From: an uncultured Sunxiuqinia sp.
GTDB taxonomy: Bacteria > Bacteroidota > Bacteroidia > Bacteroidales > Prolixibacteraceae
Assembly (NCBI RefSeq): GCF_947495665.1
Contig: NZ_CANLZV010000004.1
Location: forward strand, 124,001 to 188,000
Direction: 5' to 3'
Length of the DNA: 64,000 nucleotides
Shown: piece after piece, positions 36,775-44,907 of the stretch
Numbering within the stretch: the stretch's first letter is position 1
Layout of the letters: every line of letters starts with the position of its first letter
Position numbers and translations under genes: made by a program
Notes under the pieces: model-generated
The model's database searches: none
The model's input: only the letters and a program-made list of their open reading frames with translations
Told to the model about the DNA's origin: nothing

Positions 36775-37697
36775 AGCTTTTTTCGCTTGCGCAAAAACTG
36801 GTGCAAAACCTGGCTGAATTCTTCATTGATGTCGGCTTCAACCAGGTCGATGTGGTACTGCCCGCACTTCACCCGCAGCTGCTCAAACCGCTGAGCAATC
36901 GCTTTCAGGTAATTTTCTTTTAGTTCGTGCGGCGAAAATTTCAATTGCTGACCACTTTCCAGGTCAACAAAGCGGTAGGGGCGGTTCTGAAATTCGAACT
37001 GCTTCTCCTGCTTATGGTCGGTTACATGAAAAAGAATGACCTCATGCTTGTTGTACCGCAAATGCTGCAAGGCCGAGAAAAGCTCCTCGTCTTCGCTGTC
37101 ATCCATCATATCGCTAAAAATCAAAATCAGCGATCGCTTATGCACCTGCTCGGCAATTTGATGAAGCGCCTCAACCGCATTGGTTGTTTTGCGAAGATCA
37201 TCCTTTCCCCTCGTTAACAATCCGGCCAGCTTGCCATACAGCAACTCCGCATGCACCGAGGACAATCGGCATTCGGAATGATATTCAATATGATCGGAAA
37301 ACAAGCTTAAGCCAACCGAATCGCGTTGCCGCCGCATCAAGTACATCAGGGCAGCAGCGCTGTAAGCTGAAAATGCCAGCTTATTGAACAGTTTATGCTT
37401 CCCCGTTTCATAAGGAAACAACATGGACGAGGAAGTATCAATCACCAGCTGGCAGCGCAGGTTGGTTTCTTCTTCATACTGCTTAACATACAAACGATCT
37501 GACCGGGCAAACAATTTCCAGTCGATGTGCTTGGTCGATTCCCCTTGATTGTATTGCCGATGCTCGGCAAACTCAACCGAAAACCCATGAAAAGGGCTGC
37601 GGTGAAGTCCGGTAATAAAACCTTCAACCACTTCACGGGCAATCAGCTCCATATTGTCGAACTGCTGAAACTGCTGGATGTCAAAAAGTTTGTTCAT
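36768..37697 (-). CDS. DUF58 domain protein (VWA-like)
   Basis: This 309-residue cytoplasmic protein contains the DUF58 core (GESTKHIDWKLFARSDRLYVKQYEEETN) followed by a von Willebrand A-like segment. That segment begins CQLVIDTSSSML, a MIDAS-type DxSxS motif, and continues to LILIFSDMMDD. Such proteins usually work with a MoxR AAA+ ATPase and membrane VWA proteins in envelope stress or protein-complex assembly. No MoxR gene is adjacent here, so either the gene is separated from its system or the partner is elsewhere. It overlaps the convergent EEP gene by 7 bp. Confidence 0.87.
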   Translation of the reverse strand: MNKLFDIQQFQQFDNMELIAREVVEGFITGLHRSPFHGFSVEFAEHRQYNQGESTKHIDWKLFARSDRLYVKQYEEETNLRCQLVIDTSSSMLFPYETGKHKLFNKLAFSAYSAAALMYLMRRQRDSVGLSLFSDHIEYHSECRLSSVHAELLYGKLAGLLTRGKDDLRKTTNAVEALHQIAEQVHKRSLILIFSDMMDDSEDEELFSALQHLRYNKHEVILFHVTDHKQEKQFEFQNRPYRFVDLESGQQLKFSPHELKENYLKAIAQRFEQLRVKCGQYHIDLVEADINEEFSQVLHQFLRKRKKLY

Positions 37698-37832
37698 TGT
37701 TTACAAAAATAGGCAAAGCAATGGCGCTAACAAGCTTTCCGACGATCTAATTTCGCAACCAAGTCAGGAAACAGGCTCATTTTCCGGCCGAACAAAAACC
37801 TACGGCTTAGTCGATTTAATTTGAATTTCTGA

Positions 37833-37864
37833 TTTGTTTCAAGCAAGCTTGTTTCCTATTTTTG
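37833..37864 (+). promoter_or_regulatory. Well-formed rimM promoter (-33 and -7)
   Basis: TTTG at 37833-37836, a 20-bp spacer, and TATTTTTG at 37857-37864 form a full Bacteroidota-type promoter. The rimM ATG begins 4 nt after the -7 box, so the transcript would start at or within a few bases of the start codon. Confidence 0.65.
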
Positions 37865-37868
37865 AGCC

Positions 37869-38402
37869 ATGGAAACGATTGAAAAAAACACCTGCCAAAA
37901 AATTGGCTATTTTCAGAAACCGCATGGCATCAAAGGGGCACTCTCCTTAATTTTTGAGCCTCAGTATGACTTAAGTCTGGAAGAAGAACCCACGCTTTTT
38001 CTGGAACTGGACGGCCTGCTGGTTCCTTATTTCATTTCGGACGAAGGTCTTCGCTTTCGTTCGGCCGAGTCGGCCATTGTGCAGCTGGACTGGATCGAGA
38101 ACGAAGAACAGGCCCGCAAACTGAACGGAGTTTCCGTTTACCTGAAAGAAGAAGATCTTATTCATTCGGAGGATGAATTTACGCTTCACCACCTCATTGG
38201 CTTCCGCCTATCGGACCCCAAAATTGGGGAGATCGGTACCATTGAGCGCGTGGAAGACTTTGGCGGCAACCTGCTGTTTCAAGTTCAATACCACGGCAAA
38301 GAAGTGCTGATTCCGTTCAATGAAGATTTACTGGTTCAACTGAATGAGAACGAACGGACAATCGTTATCCAATGCCCCGATGGAATTCTGGACCTCGATT
38401 AA
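37869..38402 (+). CDS. rimM: Ribosome maturation factor RimM
   Basis: This 177-residue protein assists 30S maturation near S19. The N-terminal barrel has IGYFQKPHGIKGALSL, and the C-terminal PRC-barrel has LIGFRLSD and VEDFGGNLLFQV followed by VLIPFNEDLL. Length is normal. It is not next to rpsP or trmD, its usual partners. The start codon lies 4 nt from a strong -7 box, with no other in-frame Met before the conserved domain, so the mRNA appears leaderless. Confidence 0.93.
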   Translation: METIEKNTCQKIGYFQKPHGIKGALSLIFEPQYDLSLEEEPTLFLELDGLLVPYFISDEGLRFRSAESAIVQLDWIENEEQARKLNGVSVYLKEEDLIHSEDEFTLHHLIGFRLSDPKIGEIGTIERVEDFGGNLLFQVQYHGKEVLIPFNEDLLVQLNENERTIVIQCPDGILDLD

Positions 38403-38487
38403 TTTTTTGGGCCCGCTCATGCAACCTTTCATTTTTTAAGCGGTCTTTACGAAGTGAACAAACAATAGAAAACTAAAATAACACGCT

Positions 38488-39192
38488 ATGAAAACAAAAT
38501 TGATAACCTTAGTTACCATCTTTAGCTTATTTATCGGACTGACTGCCAAAGCGGACGAAGAAACCAGAGAAGTTCCTTCCTTTTCTGAAATCTCCATTCG
38601 CATTCCGGCTCAGGTCTATGTTGAACAAGGCGAAAAACAATCGGTTGAGCTGGTGGCTAAGTCATCAACCCTTGAAGAAATCATCACGGAAGTAAAAGGC
38701 CGGGAACTGATTATTCGTTTTGCTGCCAAAAACTACGTATTCAAATCATTCACTCCGGGAAAAATTGAAGTATACATTACCGTCCCCGAAATAAATGCTT
38801 TATCACTTTCCGGCTCAGGCGACCTGATCAATGATGGCCCCATTGTAAGCCGTATTCTTGACCTTACAGTAAGCGGAAGTGGCGACATTTTACTGGACGA
38901 CCTGAAAGCTGACCGGGTTAAGGCCTCGGTTTCAGGCAGCGGAAATATTAAAGTTGCCGGCGACGGTGTTTCTGATGACCTGTCGGTCAACCTTTCCGGT
39001 TCGGGCAATTTCAAAGGCATTAACTTTGAATCAACTGATGTTAAGGTAAAAGTAGTTGGCTCGGGAAGCGCCGACGTGTTTGCCGTAAAAAACCTGCATG
39101 TACGCATTGCCGGCTCCGGAAGCGTAACCTACCAGGGCAATCCGCTGGTTGACCAGGGAATTGCCGGCTCCGGAACTGTCAAAGAATATTAA
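38488..39192 (+). CDS. DUF2807 (GIN domain) secreted adhesin-like protein
   Basis: This 234-residue protein starts with a signal peptide (KLITLVTIFSLFIGLTAKA) and continues as one DUF2807 right-handed beta-helix. It opens with FSEISIRIPAQVYVEQGEKQ and carries many GSG turns at regular spacing (LSGSGDLI, VSGSGDIL, VSGSGNIK, LSGSGNFK and VGSGSADV). Such proteins are exported and thought to be surface or periplasmic. The function is unknown. A strong terminator follows. Confidence 0.88.
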   Translation: MKTKLITLVTIFSLFIGLTAKADEETREVPSFSEISIRIPAQVYVEQGEKQSVELVAKSSTLEEIITEVKGRELIIRFAAKNYVFKSFTPGKIEVYITVPEINALSLSGSGDLINDGPIVSRILDLTVSGSGDILLDDLKADRVKASVSGSGNIKVAGDGVSDDLSVNLSGSGNFKGINFESTDVKVKVVGSGSADVFAVKNLHVRIAGSGSVTYQGNPLVDQGIAGSGTVKEY

Positions 39193-39211
39193 GCGAAGTA
39201 TCGCTCAGAAT

Positions 39212-39250
39212 AAAAAATGGCACGTCAACTGATTGACGTGCCATTTTTTT
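39212..39250. terminator. Bidirectional intrinsic terminator
   Basis: TGGCACGTCAA pairs with TTGACGTGCCA over a four-base loop, with A and T runs on either side. It lies between the convergent DUF2807 and collagen-like lipoprotein genes. Confidence 0.92.
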
Positions 39251-39267
39251 TATTCCGTTGTTCCTGG

Positions 39268-39816
39268 CTATTTGGTGATACTCACTTTCTTCACCGTCTT
39301 CTCGCTTACATTCATTGTCTTCATCACGGCATCCAGGTTGTTAATATCAACTGATTTAGTTGACCAGAACTCGGCAGGCAGCACCGCAATCCGGAATATT
39401 TGATTATCGGTCTCTTCCGGCAGAAGCTCACCCACAGTTTGATCAATAAAGATTTCAACATCCCCCACGGTATAGTCGAAATTATACACGATCAACCCCT
39501 CATCCACAATGTAGGTTTGAGGTAAAGCCCGCCATACATCCAGCCATTCGCCAGTGCTCGACTCCACTTGGTCCCACAAAATGTAAACCATGACGATATC
39601 CGTATCGTAAGTCGTAAAATCTTCCGGGAAAGCAAAATACAAGGAATAATCATTGGTCGGTGAAAAAGTCCCCTCTATTTCAAAAAGATAGCCATTTTCT
39701 CCATCAAATCCATCCAGCCCATCTTCTCCCGGAGGTCCGGGAGGGCCTACTGGTCCTTCACAGGCCGCAAAAACAGCAAGTGTAAGGATCATTAAAAGTC
39801 GTGTAATTGTTTTCAT
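39268..39816 (-). CDS. Lipoprotein with a short collagen-like segment
   Basis: About 182 residues. The lipoprotein signal ends LAVFAAC. Directly after the acylated cysteine comes a Gly-x-y stretch (GPVGPPGPPGEDGLDGFDG, about seven triplets), then an acidic beta-rich domain of about 140 residues that I do not recognise. The short collagen-like stalk would lift the domain off the membrane. I start at the ATG at 39816, three codons inside the open frame, because the earlier start is TTG. It may be a surface-exposed protein; no interaction partner is encoded nearby. Confidence 0.75.
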   Translation of the reverse strand: MKTITRLLMILTLAVFAACEGPVGPPGPPGEDGLDGFDGENGYLFEIEGTFSPTNDYSLYFAFPEDFTTYDTDIVMVYILWDQVESSTGEWLDVWRALPQTYIVDEGLIVYNFDYTVGDVEIFIDQTVGELLPEETDNQIFRIAVLPAEFWSTKSVDINNLDAVMKTMNVSEKTVKKVSITK

Positions 39817-39927
39817 ACGCTTCAATTTTTATTGTTTATTTTATTCTAACTTCCTATAAGTTCCCGATTAAACAAGATTAATGCCAGAACTTGAATCCCA
39901 AACGCAAAAGGATGCTATTTATTTCGA

Positions 39928-40362
39928 CTAAGCAAGGATATCAACCAAACGAATGTCAAAAGAAAGCACCGCATAAGGTGGAATTTTATTGCTGGTTCCT
40001 TTGCGCCCCCAAGCCAAATCAGCAGGCACCCAAAACTTATACCGACTTCCTTTCCCCATCAACTGGAGGCCTTCCTGCAAACCCTCAATCAACTCAGCAA
40101 GCCTCACCTCGTCCGGCTTATTCTGGCGGTAAGTATCTTCCAGAATGGTTCCATTCAGCAGCAAGGCCCGCTGATGAATCAGCACAGTACTGTAAGCATC
40201 TGGCTTTTCACCTTCCACTTCTTCCACAATTTTATACTGCAGCCCGGTAGCCGTTTCTACCACGCCTTCCTTTTGCGCATTCTGTTGCAGAAAGTCCTCT
40301 CCAACCTTCTGATTGTACCCTGCTGAACTTTTACTTTTCCCTTTTTTCTCTCGTCTTGCCAC
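39928..40362 (-). CDS. FKBP-type peptidyl-prolyl cis-trans isomerase, cytoplasmic
   Basis: 144 residues. A basic N-terminus (ARREKKGKSKSS) and a short helical region (about 15-35) precede one FKBP domain, with YSTVLIHQRALLLNGTILEDTY, EGLQEGLQLMGKGSRYKFWVPADLAWG and a C-terminal IPPYAVLSFDIRLVDI. It would isomerise X-Pro bonds. Related proteins usually carry a secretion signal; this one has none, so it probably acts in the cytoplasm. The start is GTG at 40362; I see no in-frame ATG before the domain. Confidence 0.87.
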   Translation of the reverse strand: MARREKKGKSKSSAGYNQKVGEDFLQQNAQKEGVVETATGLQYKIVEEVEGEKPDAYSTVLIHQRALLLNGTILEDTYRQNKPDEVRLAELIEGLQEGLQLMGKGSRYKFWVPADLAWGRKGTSNKIPPYAVLSFDIRLVDILA

Positions 40363-40449
40363 AATTTGTTTTTCTTCAAAAATAAAAAAAGAATACCTTC
40401 CCCGCTAAACGAAGAAGGCATTTCACTCATTCCATATCCTTGGCCAGAC

Positions 40450-41766
40450 TTAGCTTCCGCTAAAGTCGACCCCCTCAAACACCATGGATGGCGTTTGCCA
40501 GGATGAATTTAAATTGGGATCGTTGCCGACTTCCGCCAGACTCACCCACAAATCCTTCATATTACCACTGATATTCATTTCGGAAACCGGCTGAACAATT
40601 TCACCGTTTTCAATCAGAAATCCATCGATTCCATAGGAAAAATCGCCCGTTGATCCATTGGTGTTTCCGCCATTAAAGCCGGTAACCAGAATGCCTTTTT
40701 TCATTCCTTTAATCAACGCCTCCAGGTTCTTGTCTCCCTGCTCAAAAATCAGGTTCGATGTTTCGCCGGTGGTCGGCTCAGTCTCCAGCTTTTTGGCGTA
40801 ATACGTATCGATGAAATAGGTTTCCAAAACGCCTTGATTGAAGACCATTCGCTTTTTCGCGGCCAGCCCTTCGCCATCAAACAAATGCGACCCCAATCCA
40901 CGCTGAAGGAAAGGATCATCAGTCAAAGTTAATTTTGGCGACGCAACTTTTTGGCCCAGCTTGTCTATCAAAAACGAGTTTTTCTGCTGAATACTGTAAC
41001 CATTCAGCGCACTAATTAAGGGCGAAAACAGGCGCGGTATACTTAAATTTTCAACGAGCATGTCATATTTCCCCGAAGCGATTTTCTTCTGCCCGATTTT
41101 CTTCAAGGCACGATCCAGGGCTGTCGTTCCAACTTCTGTCTTTTTCAGTTGGTCAAAAAAGATGGCACGTTCACTCCAGCCTTCGCTCGGGCGGGCATCT
41201 CCTCCGTCAACCGATACAGACGCGTACAGGCTGAAACTGCTGTTGGACGTTTCTCCTTCAAAACCATTACTGGTAAGCATCAACCGGCTGCTGGTATGAT
41301 CCGAATAGCTTGCCGTAACCGAAATAATCCGGTCATCTTTTTGATACACCTCCTTCTCCACCTGAAAAGCAAGATCGACTTTGGTTTTCGGGTCAAGCTG
41401 ATCATACGAAGGATCAACAGTGCTTAAGTCCCGCTCTTCACCTTTGTAATACAAGGCCGGATCGGGCAAACTGCGAAACGGGTCAGGCGACAAATACTTC
41501 GTACCGGCAATGGCCTGCTCAATAAAATGCGCCAGCTCCTTTTGCTCCAGGCGGTTGGTGCGGTGCACCGAATATTTGTTGTCGACAAACAACCGGACAC
41601 TCATACTACTTTGAATGGCTTCCTTCAGGGTATCAATCTTTTGCTCCCGGACATCGACATTGCTGCTCTTACTTTCTGAAATGATGATACCGACATCATC
41701 GGCACCATTATCCAAGGCGTGTTGCATGGCCCACTTGGCCAGCGTATATTTTTCTTCTTGTGTCAT
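40450..41766 (-). CDS. TldE/PmbA-type metalloprotease subunit
   Basis: About 438 residues of the TldD/PmbA (peptidase U62) family: an N-terminal domain with GADDVGIIISESKSSNVDVREQKID and a C-terminal domain with LFDGEGLAAKKRMVFNQG and NTNGSTGDFSYGIDGFLIENGE. It lacks a HExxH metal site, which marks it as the TldE/PmbA partner of TldD. Together they form a protease that trims peptides, for example in microcin and RiPP maturation or turnover of unfolded peptides. It follows tldD by 32 bp. Start is the ATG at 41766. Confidence 0.88.
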   Translation of the reverse strand: MTQEEKYTLAKWAMQHALDNGADDVGIIISESKSSNVDVREQKIDTLKEAIQSSMSVRLFVDNKYSVHRTNRLEQKELAHFIEQAIAGTKYLSPDPFRSLPDPALYYKGEERDLSTVDPSYDQLDPKTKVDLAFQVEKEVYQKDDRIISVTASYSDHTSSRLMLTSNGFEGETSNSSFSLYASVSVDGGDARPSEGWSERAIFFDQLKKTEVGTTALDRALKKIGQKKIASGKYDMLVENLSIPRLFSPLISALNGYSIQQKNSFLIDKLGQKVASPKLTLTDDPFLQRGLGSHLFDGEGLAAKKRMVFNQGVLETYFIDTYYAKKLETEPTTGETSNLIFEQGDKNLEALIKGMKKGILVTGFNGGNTNGSTGDFSYGIDGFLIENGEIVQPVSEMNISGNMKDLWVSLAEVGNDPNLNSSWQTPSMVFEGVDFSGS

Positions 41767-41798
41767 TTTATACCATTTTTCTGATGAATTCAAGCTTT

Positions 41799-43325
41799 TT
41801 AACTCATACCTCCAACCGTCAGCTTTTTAACCAAAACCGTTGGAAGACCACAGGTAACCGGAACTGACTGACCTCCTTTTCCGCAGGTCCAGGTTCCGTT
41901 ATCAATCAAGTAATCATCAGCACACATGGTAATATCTGCCAGCGCCTGCGGCCCATTACCTATGATATTGATATCTTTAATGGGTTGGGTCAGCTTGCCA
42001 TTCTCAATTAGGTAACCCGACTTCACAAAGAATGTAAAGTCGCCGGCGCCAATTTTCACCTGGCCATTGCTGAAGTTGTCCACGTAAATGCCTTGCTTTA
42101 CATTGGTAATGATGTCCTCGCGGGTATGAGGACCCGTCTCCATATAAGTTGCCCGCATTCGGGGCAAAGGAACGTGCCGGAACGATTCGCGCCTTCCATT
42201 TCCTGTTGGATTCACCTGGTAGTGCTTGGCACTAATCCGGTCGTGGATGTAACTATTCAAAACACCATCTTTCACCAAGTAGGTTTTCTCGGTCGGATTT
42301 CCTTCATCATCGCGGTTCAATGATCCCCGATTGTCAGGCAGGGTGCCGTCATCAATAATATTGACAAAGCTTTCAGCTACCTTCTTACCCATTTTATCAG
42401 CAAAAATAGAAGTGCCTTTGCGGTTGAAATCGGCCTCGAACGTATGGCCGATGGCTTCATGCAGCAAAATACCGGAACCACCGGCCCCCATCACCACGGG
42501 CATTTCGCCGGCCTTGGGCTTGGTGGCTTCAAACAGCAAGCTGGTACGGTCAACCACCTCTTTGGCAACCAGTTCAATCAGGTCGTCCTGTAAAAATTCA
42601 AATCCTTTGCGGAAAGAACGGGAACTGTAGCCATTTTCAATTTGTCCGTCTTTCTCCATCACACAGAAAGCACCCAAACTAACCAACGGACGGTAGTCGT
42701 AGCTCAAAACCCCTTCCGAACTATAGAACAACACATAGGCTGACTCGTCAGACAAGTTCGCATTCACCTTGGAAACGCGGTTGTCCAGCGCAAAAATCTG
42801 ATCATTCAGCCGTTGAATAAACGGAATTTTTTCCGGAACCGTCACCTCCTCCCACGAGCGATTGATTCCATAGTAATCGGATGGGAAAGCTTCAACAATT
42901 TCCTGCGTCGGAATATTTTTGGATCCGCTGGCAATATTGGCTGCCGTATTCGCAGCCTTCATCAATGCTTCAGGTGTAATGGTCTCAGAATAAGCAAAAC
43001 CGGTTTGGTCTCCCTTCAACACCCGAATGCCTACACCAAAGTCAATATTGGAAAAGGCCCTGTTCACCTTGCCGTCTTCCAATGCCAAAATATTCATTGT
43101 TTTGTGCTCAAAAAACAGGTCGGCATAATCACCGCCTTTGCTCAGTGCTTTATCTGTCACTTTTTGTAACAAATGAAGGTCTATCCCGAAATGATCCAGG
43201 TAGGCCTGAACTTCAACCGACAGGGGCGTACCCTGACACGACTGAATAAAAGCAGGCAACATCATGCTTCCTGCGACAGCCGAACCGGAAGATTTCAAAA
43301 ATTTTCTTCGGTCAATGTTTCTCAT
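41799..43325 (-). CDS. tldD: TldD-type metalloprotease with a twin-arginine-type N-terminus
   Basis: 508 residues. The zinc site is HEAIGH in GGSGILLHEAIGHTFEAD near residue 285. The family segments DDGTLPDNRGSLNRDDEG and RMRATYMETGPHTREDII are present. The N-terminus DRRKFLKSSGSAVAGSMM looks like a Tat signal, and LPAFIQSC follows, a possible but atypical lipobox. TldD is cytoplasmic in E. coli, so an exported form is unusual, more so because its partner encoded next door has no signal. The pair forms an operon. Confidence 0.9.
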   Translation of the reverse strand: MRNIDRRKFLKSSGSAVAGSMMLPAFIQSCQGTPLSVEVQAYLDHFGIDLHLLQKVTDKALSKGGDYADLFFEHKTMNILALEDGKVNRAFSNIDFGVGIRVLKGDQTGFAYSETITPEALMKAANTAANIASGSKNIPTQEIVEAFPSDYYGINRSWEEVTVPEKIPFIQRLNDQIFALDNRVSKVNANLSDESAYVLFYSSEGVLSYDYRPLVSLGAFCVMEKDGQIENGYSSRSFRKGFEFLQDDLIELVAKEVVDRTSLLFEATKPKAGEMPVVMGAGGSGILLHEAIGHTFEADFNRKGTSIFADKMGKKVAESFVNIIDDGTLPDNRGSLNRDDEGNPTEKTYLVKDGVLNSYIHDRISAKHYQVNPTGNGRRESFRHVPLPRMRATYMETGPHTREDIITNVKQGIYVDNFSNGQVKIGAGDFTFFVKSGYLIENGKLTQPIKDINIIGNGPQALADITMCADDYLIDNGTWTCGKGGQSVPVTCGLPTVLVKKLTVGGMS

Positions 43326-43779
43326 TTTTACTAAAATTTATCGGGTTGTAAGTTTTCATCGTTTATAAATCTCATTGTTATTGACATCCACCCCATCAGT
43401 TCGGAGCAAACAATTAAAATTACGCAATGAGAAGAAATAATAACCCATTCTTCTGCAAAAATATTTTTTTTGATTACAAAAACGACCGCATCCCCAAAGC
43501 CCCAAACCTATCTAAAAAAGGGACCACCAACCACGAAACAGAACACAAAGAACAGGACACCCCCCTATTATCAACACCCACAAGCAACAAAACAAGACAT
43601 CTACACAATAACACCCCTTTCCAAAACAGGGGATAACACAAATACATTCCACTTATGTGAATTTAATATTAACATTATTACAAAATGTTGGCAACTTATG
43701 CGTATTTTTGATCCATGACTCTACTTTTGACCTAGGATCATTGACAAAAACATATCGTTAACTCAAAATTCATAACAAA
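43326..43779. promoter_or_regulatory. 454-bp divergent region upstream of GSII: A/C-rich tract and a candidate -7 box
   Basis: No convincing gene lies here. From about 43470 to 43620 the + strand is strikingly A/C-rich and poor in G. CCCCT/AGGGG can form a small hairpin near 43614-43635. TATTTTTG at 43703-43710 matches TAnnTTTG and would give a GSII leader of about 65 nt; no TTTG at canonical spacing is present. The tldD promoter on the other strand is not evident. Confidence 0.45.
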
Positions 43780-44799
43780 ATGAAATCAAAACTGGAATAC
43801 ATTTGGCTGGATGGATACAAGCCGACGCAAAGCCTAAGGGCGAAAACAAGAATTGCAGAAAACTTTAGTGGGAAACTGGAAGATTGTCCTGTATGGTCAT
43901 TTGATGGCTCATCAACACAGCAAGCAACAGGAGGCTCTTCGGATTTATTATTAAAACCCGTTGCCATTTTTCCAGACCCCGACCGCAACAATGCCTATGT
44001 CGTCATGACAGAAGTACTGAACCCGGATGGCACACCTCATGATTCCAATGGAAGAGCTCATATTGAAGAAGAAGACGAAGATTTTTGGTTTGGCTTCGAA
44101 CAGGAATATTTCCTGATGGACCCTAAAACCAACAAACCCCTTGGATTTCCGGCTGATGGCTATCCGGCCCCTCAAGGCCCTTACTATTGCGGTGTTGGCG
44201 GAGACAAAGCATTTGGCCGTGACATTGTTGAAGAACACTTCGACATTTGTCTGGAAGCCGGCCTGAACGTAGAAGGAATCAACGCGGAAGTGGCTGCCGG
44301 ACAGTGGGAATTTCAGATTTTCGCCAAAGGCGCGCACAACGCAGGCGATCAGATCTGGGTGGCGCGTTACTTCCTGGAAAGAACCGCTGAAAAATACGGC
44401 ATCGTTGTTGACTGGCACCCCAAACCTCTTGGCAAAGAACTGGACTGGAACGGCTCTGGCATGCACGCGAATTTCTCCAATGGCTTAATGAGAACCTGTG
44501 GCGACAAAGCCGTATTCGTTGCCATCTGCGAAGAATTCGGAAAAAACATCAAGGCACACATCGATGTTTACGGTGCTTACAACGACCAGCGCTTAACCGG
44601 TCTTCACGAAACAGCAGCCATTACCGACTTCAGTTACGGTGTTTCCGACCGCGGGTCCTCTATCCGTATTCCGGTAGGAACAGTTGAAGATGGATGGAAA
44701 GGCCGCCTGGAAGACCGTCGCCCTGCCTCAAACGGGGATCCTTACAAAATTGCTGCCGTGATTATTAAAACAACACACAAAGCAGTAGCCAAACTTTAG
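43780..44799 (+). CDS. Glutamine synthetase, type II (eukaryotic-like)
   Basis: This 339-residue ATP-dependent glutamate-ammonia ligase is of the short GSII class. It has the beta-grasp N-domain (LEYIWLDGYKPTQSLRAKTR, WSFDGSSTQQA) and the catalytic domain with FGFEQEYFLMD (metal-binding Glu), AGQWEFQI, WNGSGMHANFSN (ATP/His loop), TGLHET and DRGSSIRIPV (Arg). All active-site elements appear intact. Bacteroidota often carry this enzyme besides GSIII. Two further GS-family genes lie within the next 8 kb. It ends at a strong terminator. Confidence 0.93.
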   Translation: MKSKLEYIWLDGYKPTQSLRAKTRIAENFSGKLEDCPVWSFDGSSTQQATGGSSDLLLKPVAIFPDPDRNNAYVVMTEVLNPDGTPHDSNGRAHIEEEDEDFWFGFEQEYFLMDPKTNKPLGFPADGYPAPQGPYYCGVGGDKAFGRDIVEEHFDICLEAGLNVEGINAEVAAGQWEFQIFAKGAHNAGDQIWVARYFLERTAEKYGIVVDWHPKPLGKELDWNGSGMHANFSNGLMRTCGDKAVFVAICEEFGKNIKAHIDVYGAYNDQRLTGLHETAAITDFSYGVSDRGSSIRIPVGTVEDGWKGRLEDRRPASNGDPYKIAAVIIKTTHKAVAKL

Positions 44800-44816
44800 G
44801 CTAAATACAATCGCAC

Positions 44817-44851
44817 AAAAAAAGCTGTCCTCCCCCGGGCAGCTTTTTTTT
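44817..44851 (+). terminator. Intrinsic terminator of the GSII gene
   Basis: AAAAAAAGCTG pairs with CAGCTTTTTTT around a GC-rich tip (CC/GG), followed by a T-run. Confidence 0.88.
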
Positions 44852-44882
44852 ATCTTCTGCATTTTAGCCCGTCTGGTTTATT

Positions 44883-44890
44883 TACTTTTG
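44883..44890 (+). promoter_or_regulatory. Candidate -7 box of the PLP enzyme gene
   Basis: TACTTTTG matches TAnnTTTG, 17 bp before the ATG at 44908 and after the GSII terminator. No canonical -33 element. Confidence 0.4.
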
Positions 44891-44907
44891 GGGTCAAATT
44901 TCACGCC

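Noticed and set aside
43427-43636. Short open frame upstream of GSII
   Set aside because: It is low-complexity Asn/Thr/Lys-rich, caused by the A/C-rich tract, with no domain or signal.
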